Of a stretch of 8,379 bases of DNA, positions 1 through 7,500 are shown piece by piece. Source of the DNA: Syntrophaceae bacterium (GTDB lineage: Bacteria; Desulfobacterota; DTXE01); contig DTXE01000222.1 in assembly GCA_012962595.1 (NCBI GenBank), positions 1 to 8,379 of the forward strand, in the 5' to 3' direction. The notes under the pieces are model-generated. The model did not search any database. It was not told the DNA's origin and worked only from the letters and a program-made list of their open reading frames with translations. How positions within the stretch are numbered: position 1 is the stretch's first letter; each line of letters begins with the position of its first letter. Made by a program: the position numbers and the translations under genes.

Positions 1-67
1 AAATCCCAAATTCCAAATCCCAAATTCCAAACAGTGTTTGGTATTTGATGCTTGGGATTTGGAATTT
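1..67. repeat. 7-bp-periodic AT-rich repeat forming a nested hairpin
   Basis: The first 31 bases are a tandem of 7-mers alternating AAATCCC and AAATTCC. A perfect 16-bp inverted repeat, AAATTCCAAATCCCAA, pairs bases 8-23 with 52-67. Inside it CCAAAC (27-32) and GTTTGG (36-41) pair around a 3-base loop. The whole segment can therefore extrude as a cruciform or fold as an RNA hairpin. Related repeat text recurs, inverted, at the right end of the window, so this is a dispersed intergenic repeat and not coding sequence. Confidence 0.85.
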
Positions 68-95
68 AAACTGGAGGAGTTATTTTCACGTGAAA
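35..95 (+). repeat. Left arm of 61-bp inverted repeat carrying a hicA leader
   Basis: Bases 35-95 match the reverse complement of 8222-8282 at 59 of 61 positions; the differences are at 80 (T versus C) and 89 (C versus T). The block holds repeat text, then a GGAGGAG ribosome binding site (73-79) and a GTG codon (90-92). In the right copy that GTG starts the hicA reading frame. Here similarity stops right after GTGAAA and sequence of a cytochrome pseudogene follows. So this arm is an orphan hicA leader without hicA. Confidence 0.9.
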
Positions 96-1003
96 GGCGT
101 GAAAGAAATTTCCACAGATTTTGGAGACATCGAAACCCCGATACTTAACAACTGGCCAAACCAGGGGTTGGGCGAGTCAACCCTGATAGAAGTCTGAGAG
201 CAGCACAGGCTGCCATCCCAGATATAGCTTTTCTATAGAGATTGCAAGAAAACCTTATACATGTGCAGAATGCCATCTTGATTCCCATGTACCAGCATGG
301 AATGTTTACAAGGAAAGCAAACATGGAAATATCTATTTTTTCCAAGAATGGAGAATGGAATATGCAGGCTGTACCCTGGAATAGGTAAAGACTTTAAGGT
401 TCCCACATGTTCTGTATGTCACAATAGTCTGATTACTACACCTGATGGTAGGGTGGTTGTGCCGATGACACACAATCTTGGCGCCAGACTATAGGTCAGA
501 TTGTTTGGACTCATCTATTCCCATCCCCAACCAAAGAAAGGTGATACATACATAATCAAAAACAAGGATGGACTGCCGATGCCTACTACTTTCGTAGAAG
601 ATTTGGCTTCTGAATATCTTATTGACGGTGATGAGCAAGTAAGGCGTCAAACCCAGATGAAGAAGCTCTGTAACACGTGCCATAGATCGAGCCGGGTCAA
701 TCAACACTTTGCCAAGATGGACAATACATTAGTAGAGACAGATAAGATGGTTTATGCCGCTACTCAACTCCTTCTTACTGCAGGGGAGAAGGGAATAGCT
801 GAAAAAAACCAATCCATTCGATGAGAACATTGAACAAAAAATGGATAGAACAGTGGCTCTTTTATACTAACTCTACCCGGTATGCTTCAGCTATGACAGG
901 TGCCTCTGATTATGCTACCTTTAAGTTGGGTTAGTGGGAGCTGACCAAAAATCTTCGAGAGATGCAGAATTTGATAGAGTTAAAGTCTGCGAAAAAGGAG
1001 TAG
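96..1003 (+). pseudogene. Degenerate HAO-like multiheme cytochrome c (C-terminal part)
   Basis: This is the remains of an octaheme cytochrome of the hydroxylamine-oxidoreductase family, a periplasmic redox enzyme acting on nitrogen compounds in intact form. Intact CxxCH haem sites are CAECH (262-276), CSVCH (408-422) and CNTCH (669-683). A fourth is broken: STGCH at 202-216, which one inserted T would turn into CTGCH. Family-like strings include KHGNIYF, PMTHNLGARL, FGLIYSHPQP, ASEYLIDGDEQ and WELTKNLREMQ. The reading frame changes near 164-170, 202, 356-390, in the A-run 802-808 and in the A-run 835-841. There are in-frame TAG stops at 492-494 and 932-934, and the natural end is TAG 1001-1003. 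About 300 residues remain; the N-terminal part with its haems is missing, the fragment starting right at the end of the 61-bp repeat. Family assignment is fairly secure; the exact subtype (HAO, nitrite or hydroxylamine reductase) cannot be told. Confidence 0.8.
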
Positions 1004-1191
1004 CAGGATTCATATGGCACAGGTACTGATGCTTCTGTCCCTGGCCTCCACCGTATTTTAAACTATCCATTATGGGTGTACATATTTTTAGATTATAGCG
1101 ACATTTCTGGATATCCTGGTAATTTCAAGTTCATTTATAACATCATGGACGGAATTAAATCGGTAAGAGAAAAAATCAGGGGGGTGATATT
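1004..1191. other. Intergenic, no recognisable gene
   Basis: This segment runs from the end of the cytochrome remnant to the YHS fragment. The frame directly after the cytochrome stop stays open from 1004 to TAG 1223-1225 (73 codons), but it has no credible start and its translation resembles nothing I know. A purine-rich GGGGGGTG at 1179-1186 is the ribosome binding site of the following fragment. I see no promoter or terminator. Confidence 0.4.
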
Positions 1192-1339
1192 ATGGCCAGA
1201 GATCCTGTTTGCAAAATGGAGGTAGATGAAACACAGGCAAATCATTAGAGAATATCTCTACTTCTTCTCCGCATTTCGGACACTTGTGGAAACTAACCTT
1301 CAAATTCCTGAAATCCTGTCCTGGACATTTGATGGGCAT
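1190..1339 (-). pseudogene. Small CPGQD zinc-ribbon protein, truncated and chimeric
   Basis: Reading leftwards from ATG at 1339, the frame encodes 49 residues: MPIKCPGQDFRNLKVSF, then HKCPKCGEEVEIFS, then an unrelated tail ending at TAA 1190-1192. An AGGGAGG ribosome binding site lies about 5 bases before the ATG. The N-terminal 'IKCPGQDxR' and 'CPxCGxEVEIF' match a family of small cytosolic zinc-ribbon or rubredoxin-like proteins that normally continue with a second CxxC and a Cys-rich tail. Here the second half is simply the antisense of the YHS fragment, so the gene was cut at about residue 31-33 and joined head-on to another broken gene. Function is unknown even for intact members. Translation is still possible, but the second zinc knuckle is lost. 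Confidence 0.55.
1192..1248 (+). pseudogene. YHS-domain protein, N-terminal fragment
   Basis: An ATG with a strong upstream GGGGGGTG (5-base spacing) opens an 18-codon frame reading MARDPVCKMEVDETQANH and then TAG. 'DPVCxMxVD' is the hallmark start of YHS domains, small metal-binding modules that occur alone or attached to copper-transporting ATPases. The expected continuation (a Tyr/Phe-rich strand and a 'CSPGC'-like second metal site) is absent because sequence from an opposing gene begins at about 1243-1255. The fragment was probably once a free-standing YHS protein of about 50-70 residues. It is too short to fold and is called dead. The YHS identification rests on one motif but is distinctive. 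Confidence 0.6.
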
Positions 1340-1788
1340 TTAACCTCCCTCTGAATTCATTTTGGATTAAAAGCCTAATATTAGTATAACTTATGGTCCA
1401 AAATTATCAAGGAGAAGGGGGTTGACAAAGACCTCAGCGAATAATTGAGGATTTGCCTGTTCTCGGGCGGTTCGCTTCGTCCAGATGGGTAGCTCGAAAA
1501 ATTTCATAACATTCGCTCAAAGGGCTTCTTCAGAGCCTTCAAGTGTATACCAGAAGAGCTACCGAATTAAGTGAGCATGAGCAAAGAAAGAGATAGAGTG
1601 AATTCCTCATGCTCACCGATGTTATCCATCGGGGCAATAGAAAAAGGATTTATTATGGTAATGAAATTTGATAGAAGGCAGTAAGGAATAAATAAAAATT
1701 TTTGGCCTAAAAATTGCCGATAAAATCAGGAGATTAGGATTGTTAACGGTATTAAGTATAAGCAGGAGAGGGTAGTATTCCATTAGAG
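1340..1788. other. Gene-poor stretch with hairpins and unassigned open segments
   Basis: No gene here can be named with confidence. On the + strand the frame through 1429-1660 is open apart from a TAA at about 1510 and a TAG at about 1594, with a protein-like texture (for example LKGLLQSLQVYTRRATEL). This may be another decayed gene, but I recognise no family. A TTGACA hexamer at 1422-1427 stands just before the inverted repeat CCTCA/TGAGG (1432-1436 and 1446-1450); no matching -10 is visible. Hairpins at 1571-1616 and 1616-1632 are listed separately. The rest, especially 1640-1780, is AT-rich and shows nothing clear. Confidence 0.4.
1571..1616. repeat. 11-bp inverted repeat (hairpin)
   Basis: GTGAGCATGAG at 1571-1581 is the perfect reverse complement of CTCATGCTCAC at 1606-1616, with 24 bases between. 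A second short hairpin, CCGATG-TTATC-CATCGG, abuts it at 1616-1632. No run of T follows either, so this is not an ordinary intrinsic terminator. It may be a mobile-element scar, an operator pair or an RNA structure; the sequence does not decide. Confidence 0.6.
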
Positions 1789-1841
1789 ATGCCCGAAGAC
1801 TATCCACATAAATATTTTTATACTCACTCAGTGGTTGATTA

Positions 1842-1861
1842 TCACATCCATTTGGATGTGA
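1842..1861. promoter_or_regulatory. 20-bp palindrome upstream of cusC, possible operator or leader hairpin
   Basis: TCACATCC-ATTT-GGATGTGA is a perfect 8-bp inverted repeat around a 4-base centre, ending 51 bases before the cusC start. A -10-like TATACT lies at 1819-1824, but no good -35 is seen at the right distance. The palindrome would therefore sit just downstream of a possible transcription start, where either a repressor site or an RNA hairpin in the leader would fit. It does not resemble the CusR, CueR or CopY boxes I know. No T-run follows, so a terminator is unlikely. Confidence 0.4.
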
Positions 1862-1898
1862 ACCATGAAAAAGTGAAATGGCAAATATCTTAAGATCT

Positions 1899-1905
1899 GG
1901 AGGTG
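1899..1905 (+). promoter_or_regulatory. Ribosome binding site of cusC
   Basis: GGAGGTG lies 7 bases before the ATG at 1913. It is the strongest Shine-Dalgarno of the operon and fixes the cusC start. Confidence 0.8.
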
Positions 1906-1912
1906 CATAACC

Positions 1913-3211
1913 ATGTCTATAAGGAATGAGTTTCTTTCACTCTTGCTATTTTTTTTATTTATTACAATGCCTGCTAACTCAATGGCCGGACCGAACACAG
2001 AAAATGGCCTTATACTGGATGATCTTATAAAAGAAGCTATGGAGTCAAATCCTGAGATTATGGCGGCCAGGGCCAAGTGGCAAAGTGCTGAGGCCATCAT
2101 CAAGGCTAAAGGGGCACTTCCTGATCCACAATTTTCCTATACATATTTCGTAGAAAATATCGAAACCAGAGTCGGCCCCCAGAGGCATGTATTTAGTGTT
2201 AGACAAAGCTTCCCTTTTTATGGCAAAAGGAACCTCAGGGCTGAGGTGGCAGATAATGAGGCCCATGCCCTCAAAGAGAATTATGAAGCAGTTAAAAGGA
2301 GTGTAATCCAGCGACTCAAAAGGGCTTACTACGAACTGTTTTATGTACATAAGGCCATTGATATTACCCAGGATGAAAAAGAGCTACTTAAAAGGTATGA
2401 AATCATAGCTAGAACTAAATATGAGACGGGCATGGGTAGCCAGCAAGATATTCTTAAAGTTCAAGTTGAGATTAGCCATTTGAATGATAAGTTGTTATCT
2501 CTTGGTAATCAAAAGCAAATGGCCGAGGCCACCATCAATACCTTATTAAACCGGCTTCCTGATCAACCCTTGGGTAAACCCATCGCCCCTAGGATAGAAA
2601 AAATACCTTACGGCCTGGATGAGCTTCTTAAGATGGCTGAGGATAATCGCCAGGAGGTGAAGGCAGCCAGCGCCCTTATTGAAAGAAACAGAGAAGCCTA
2701 CCGACTGGCAAAAAGGGATTATTTTCCTGATTTAACTCTGGGAGTTAACTATTTCGATATCTCTCAGGGACCTTTATCGGTTGCTGATAATGGTAACGAT
2801 GCCTGGAACATTGTGTTTAGCATAAACTTACCCATATGGTACAATAAGCTTTCTTCACAGGTTAAGAGTGCCCTGGAAGGTGTAAAGGCCAGCCAGAAAT
2901 TTCGCCGAGATACCCTTAATCTAGCTTTATTTGAGGTAAAGGACAACCATTATAAGCTCATAACCGCTCAAGAAACTATAGATCTCTATGAAAACGCCCT
3001 TATCCCTCAGGCAGAGCAGTCACTAAAGTCAGCAGAAGCCGGCTATGTTGCGGGTAAGGTCAGCTTTTTGGATTTGCTTGATGCCCAGCGGGTTTTGTTA
3101 AAAATACACTTTGGTTACTGGCGGGCGATAGCAGATTATGCGCAGCGCCTGGCAGACCTGGAACGGGCGGTAGGTGTGGATCTTAGTGAGATACCTGGAA
3201 AGCAGGGATAA
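1913..3211 (+). CDS. cusC: CusC/TolC-type outer-membrane efflux channel
   Basis: This 432-residue protein is the outer-membrane exit duct of the metal pump encoded by the next two genes. Residues 1-25 form a signal peptide (basic start, a hydrophobic run at about 8-20, likely cut after NSMA). There is no Cys at the cut, so unlike E. coli CusC it should not be a lipoprotein. Two outer-membrane efflux protein repeats follow, at about 33-220 and 232-420, with family marks QSFPFYGKRNLR (98-109), FPDLTLGVNY (271-280) and YVAGKVSFLDLLDAQRVLL (378-396). Length is normal for the family (about 420-480). The start is set by GGAGGTG 7 bases upstream. The stop is followed after 14 bases by cusB, so the genes form one operon. 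Substrate is inferred from the pump, not from this protein, which is a passive conduit. Family certain; gene name by context. Confidence 0.9.
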   Translation: MSIRNEFLSLLLFFLFITMPANSMAGPNTENGLILDDLIKEAMESNPEIMAARAKWQSAEAIIKAKGALPDPQFSYTYFVENIETRVGPQRHVFSVRQSFPFYGKRNLRAEVADNEAHALKENYEAVKRSVIQRLKRAYYELFYVHKAIDITQDEKELLKRYEIIARTKYETGMGSQQDILKVQVEISHLNDKLLSLGNQKQMAEATINTLLNRLPDQPLGKPIAPRIEKIPYGLDELLKMAEDNRQEVKAASALIERNREAYRLAKRDYFPDLTLGVNYFDISQGPLSVADNGNDAWNIVFSINLPIWYNKLSSQVKSALEGVKASQKFRRDTLNLALFEVKDNHYKLITAQETIDLYENALIPQAEQSLKSAEAGYVAGKVSFLDLLDAQRVLLKIHFGYWRAIADYAQRLADLERAVGVDLSEIPGKQG

Positions 3212-3225
3212 TTCAGGAGTTATAG

Positions 3226-4497
3226 ATGATAGCAGAAAACAACCACGAAATGAAAAAGTCTAGACATAAGAAAGGGACCTTTATTATTTTGATTAGCACA
3301 ATTCTTATTGCCATTATGGGCTTGGGCTATTGGAAGTGGTTTAAATCAGAAGGAGTTCACAAGCATCCTGGTGCAACTCTAGAAGTGGCTAAGGAAATGC
3401 CTTCCCATGGAGGCCACACACCAACTGGACCTCAAGCCCTACCTTTAGAGGTACGCTTAAGCCCAGAGGTAGCACAAAGGGCTTGTGTGCGTACAGAGGC
3501 CGTTCAGAGACGCCAACTCATAAAGGAAGTTCAAACTGTTGGCAGAATTACCTACGATGAGAGGCGTCTTAAGTATGCCACGGCTTGGATCGATGGGCGC
3601 ATCGATAGGCTTTATGTGGACTTTACTGGGGTAAAGGTAGAAAAAGATGCCCCTCTGGTTCTCATTTACAGCCCTGAACTTTTAAGTACCCAAGAGGAGT
3701 ATCTACTGGCTATGGAGACCCTAGAAAGATTAGAGAAAGGGGGTAGTCCCCAGCCTATCGCAGCGGCCAAAGCCCTGCTTGAGGCCACCGAAAAGCGCCT
3801 TTTACTCTGGGGTATCAAGCCACATCAGATACAGGAGCTTCAAAAGACCAAGAAGGCCAATACCCACATGATCATCCACTCGCCTATCAGCGGCACCGTG
3901 ATCCATAAAAATGCCTTAGAAGGGATGTATGTAAAAACTGGGGAGAAATTATATACCATCGCTGACCTTAGCCAGGTATGGATGCTGGCAGATATCTTTG
4001 AGTACGAAATCGCCTGGGTAAAGCTTGGGCAAAGGGTGTTGATTACCAGCTCCGCCTACCCTCAAGAGACCTTTGAAGGAAGGGTGGCCTTCATCGACCC
4101 ATTTTTAAATGAGAAAACCCGCACGATAGCAGTTCGTATGGATGTACCTAACCCTGCTGAAAAACTTAAGCCCGGTATGTTTGTGGATGCAAGGATCCAG
4201 ATACCTATTGAGGAGTCAGTGCCCGTACTTTCAGTTCCTGTTACTGCCGTGCTTGATACTGGAGTGAGGAAGCTGGTCTATGTGGAGAGGCATCCAGGAC
4301 ACTATCAACGCATAGAGGTGAAAATTGGCCCTCGAGCAGGCAACTATTATCCTGTGGTCTCTGGCCTCAAAGAAGGAGATCGGGTAGTAGTATCTGCCAA
4401 CTATCTTATTGATGCTCAGAGTACCTTGGGGGCTGCAGCAGCCGCTTACGGAGGGGCTATTGAGGGCGAGGCAGTCCCTCCAGTACATCACCATTAG
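3226..4497 (+). CDS. cusB: CusB-type periplasmic adaptor (membrane fusion protein)
   Basis: A 423-residue RND adaptor bridging the inner-membrane pump and the outer channel, which in CusB also delivers metal to the pump. A basic start and a hydrophobic helix at about 17-35 anchor it in the inner membrane. A His-rich segment follows (H45, H47, H61, H64 with M58), then the MFP core. Lipoyl half-motifs surround a helical hairpin at about 150-215, with HSPISGTVIHKN (218-229) closing the lipoyl domain. The beta-barrel includes VWMLADIFEYEIAWVKLGQ (251-269). The membrane-proximal domain ends in VSGLKEGDRVVVSANYLID (378-396). The C-terminus is VHHH, a second possible metal clamp. The start at 3226 has AGGAG 6 bases before it; the later Met at residue 9 has no ribosome binding site. 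E. coli CusB binds Cu/Ag through three N-terminal methionines; here histidines dominate, which could shift metal preference or oxidation state. No CusF-like domain is attached. Confidence 0.92.
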   Translation: MIAENNHEMKKSRHKKGTFIILISTILIAIMGLGYWKWFKSEGVHKHPGATLEVAKEMPSHGGHTPTGPQALPLEVRLSPEVAQRACVRTEAVQRRQLIKEVQTVGRITYDERRLKYATAWIDGRIDRLYVDFTGVKVEKDAPLVLIYSPELLSTQEEYLLAMETLERLEKGGSPQPIAAAKALLEATEKRLLLWGIKPHQIQELQKTKKANTHMIIHSPISGTVIHKNALEGMYVKTGEKLYTIADLSQVWMLADIFEYEIAWVKLGQRVLITSSAYPQETFEGRVAFIDPFLNEKTRTIAVRMDVPNPAEKLKPGMFVDARIQIPIEESVPVLSVPVTAVLDTGVRKLVYVERHPGHYQRIEVKIGPRAGNYYPVVSGLKEGDRVVVSANYLIDAQSTLGAAAAAYGGAIEGEAVPPVHHH

Positions 4498-4512
4498 TGA
4501 TATCTTAAGAAT

Positions 4513-7500
4513 ATGATTAATAGAATCATTGAATGGTGCCTGAAAAATCACTTTCTGGTCTTGGCCTTTTTTGTCCTCCTTCTGTTCATCAGCTATTGGG
4601 CCTTAATCCGTACCCCAGTGGATGCCATCCCCGATATCGGGGTAAACCAGCAGGTGGTGTTTGTAGACTGGCCAGGTAGAAGTCCCAAGGATGTCGAGGA
4701 TCAGGTTATCTATCCCCTCACCACCAATCTTTTGGGAATCCCTAAGGTAGAGGCAATCCGTTCTAACTCCATGTTTGGATTCGGAATAATCAACATTATC
4801 TTTGAAGATGGTGTGGATTTCTACTGGTCCCGTACCCGTATTCTGGAACGTCTAAATTTTGCTCAAAAGGACTTACCACCAAGGGTGGTGCCAGTGCTGG
4901 GACCGGATGCTACAGCCCTGGGGCAGGTGTTCTGGTATACCGTGGAAAATGGCTACTACTGTCCAGATCACCCACAAGAGAGTTACGGCTGTCCTGGGAC
5001 CTGTCTTAAAGATGGCAGGGCACTTATACCTTCCAAATATAACCTAGCAGAACTACGTAGCCTTCAGGACTGGTTCATCCGATTCCAGCTCGCATCTTGT
5101 AAGGGTGTCTCCGAGGTAGCCAGCATTGGTGGCTATGTGAAACAATACCAGGTGGATGTAGATCCTAATAAGTTGCTGGCCTACCATATTCCTCTTAAGG
5201 ATGTGATTACCGCAATAAAAAAGAGCAATATCGATGTGGGGGCCAAGATAATCGAAGAAGGAGGTTCTGAGTGGATTGTTCGGGGCCTAGGGTTTATCAA
5301 GAAAGTGGAAGATGTGGAGAACATCGTGGTTGGGGCCTCAGGTGGTATTCCTATCTATATCAAAAATGTGGGCCAGGTTTCCTTGGGGCCAGATTTCCGC
5401 AGAGGGGCCCTAGATAAAGACGGATTTGAATCGGTAGGTGGCATCGTGCTTATGCGTTATGGAGAAAATCCCCTTGAGGTTATTGATGCCGTAAAACAAA
5501 AGATAGAACAGATTAGGATAGGGCTTCCTCCAGGTGTCAGAATCGTGCCCTTTTACGACCGTTCTCACCTCATCCACCGGTCTATCAACACCTTGAAGTG
5601 GGCACTTATCATGGCAGTAGCTATCACGGTGGGGGTTGTCTCGGCATTTATGGGGCAGGTAATCGTAAGTCTTATCATCTCAGTAGTTTTACCTGTGGGC
5701 ATTTTGATGTGTTTCTTGGTAATGTATGGGCTTAAGGTATCCTCCAATATCATGAGTCTGGGAGGTATTGCCATTGCCATAGGTATTATGGTGGATGCAG
5801 GAATCATTATGACAGAGGGCATATCTCGCCACTTGGCTACGGAAGAAAGAGAGAAAGGCCGTTTTGATATCATTTTAGGTGCTGCCAAGCAGGTTGGGCC
5901 ACCTATCTTCTTCTCTATCCTGATTATCATTACCGCTTACCTCACCATATTCACCTTAAGAGGACAGTCAGGAAAGCTCTTTAAACCACTGGCCCTCACT
6001 ACAGTTTCGGCTATGGGCAGTGCTGCCCTGCTTTCCATTACCTTGGTTCCTGTGCTCTGTCTGCTGGTACTCAGGGGAAAAGTGAAATCTCCGGAGAAAG
6101 ACATCATAGGCAGGACTCTCATAAGGCTATACCGACCAGTATTGGGTTTTATCCTGAGTCACAGGTTGCTGGTAGTTTTCATTGCTTTCCTGATTCTCCT
6201 TGCTAGCCTTTTCCCTATCTTAGGGGTGGGCATAATTACCAGGCCCCTGCGCCTTGTGGTTGATCTAGAAAAGGTACCCAGGCTAAAGAATTTTGTGAAT
6301 CAGCTTGAGAATCGGTTTCCTGGAATCAGAAGTGAATTCATGCCCCCTCTAAATGAGGGCGATCTCCTGTACATGCCTGTGACCTTACCAGGTACCTCAT
6401 TGACCCAGGTTATGCAGGTAATGCAAACGCAAGACAGAATCATTAAGACCTTACCAGAGGTAAAAACTGTGGTTGGAAAACTAGGCAGGGCAGAGACCGC
6501 TACTGACCCTGCTCCAGTAGGTATGATTGAAAGTATGATCATTTTGAAACCGCATAAAGAGTGGCGGTCTGATATGACTCGCCAGAAACTTATAGGAGAG
6601 ATTATCCGGAAGACACAGGTACCCGGCTTTAGCCCTATCATGACCCAGCCTATCAGAAACCGCATTGATATGCTTGCTACCGGTATTCAAACACCTGTTG
6701 GAATTAAGGTATTTGGCACCGATCTTAAGAGAATCGAGCAACTGGCCATAGAAATTGAAAGTTTGCTTAAGAAAATCCCAGGGGCACTGAACCCTTACGC
6801 AGAAAGGGTAGGCAACAAGCCGTACCTTGAGATCGAAATCGATCGTAAAGAGTGTGCCCGATATGGTATTCTTTTAGGGGATGTACAGGACATTATTATG
6901 ACCGCCATTGGCGGTATGAATCTTACAACCACTGTGGAGGGTCGAGAACGCTATCCGGTGCGTGTGCGTTACATGAGGGAGCTTAGGGATAATGTAGATG
7001 CCTTAAAACGTGTGTTGGTGGATGCCCCTTATGGTATTAAGATCCCACTAGAGCAGCTTACTCATATCCACCGGGTGCTAGGACCGGCCAAGATTGCTAG
7101 CGAAAATACCACACTTTATATCCGCATCTTTGTGGATGTAGACACCGAGGTAACTGGCATCATGGACTTCGTCCGGATGGCCCAGGAGGCGATACGCGAA
7201 AATATTAAGTTTCCACCGGGCTACTTTATTACCTGGAGTGGTCAGTACCAGTATGAGCTTCAGTCCAGGCGGCAGCTTATGCTGGTGGTACCTATGTGCC
7301 TAGCTATAATCTTCATGTTGCTCTATGTCAAATTTAAATCCCTTTCTGGATCCTTGGTGCTATTTCTTGCTCTGCCCTTTTCCTTTGTAGGTGGCATCTG
7401 GTTACAATACCTGGCGGGCTATAAGTTCTCCACAGCCGTTTGGGTAGGCTACATCGCCCTTTTCGGTGTGTGTGTTGAAGATGGTGTGGTTATGGTGGAC

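Noticed and set aside
1..67. CRISPR array or direct-repeat spacer structure at the window start.
   Set aside because: The unit is 7 bp without spacers; it is a short tandem and hairpin repeat.
164..841. Frameshifts in the cytochrome remnant as mere sequencing errors in G- and A-runs.
   Set aside because: There are also two in-frame TAG stops, a lost haem cysteine and a missing N-terminal half, while the adjacent 1090-codon pump gene is undamaged.
1004..1225. Open + strand frame of 73 codons in the same phase as the cytochrome end.
   Set aside because: No start codon with a ribosome binding site and no recognisable family; it overlaps the YHS fragment in another frame.
1422..1450. TTGACA followed by CCTCA/TGAGG as a repressed promoter.
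   Set aside because: No -10 hexamer at 16-18 bases and no intact gene directly downstream.
1391..1507. A 38-codon - strand frame beginning MKFFELPIWTKR, like the start of HigB/RelE-type toxins.
   Set aside because: The resemblance covers about 10 residues only, there is no ribosome binding site, and the following residues do not continue the toxin pattern clearly.
5565..5930. Long - strand frames opposite cusA (also at 6300-6665 and 7504-7821).
   Set aside because: They are antisense shadows of a strongly conserved pump gene, without ribosome binding sites or family likeness.
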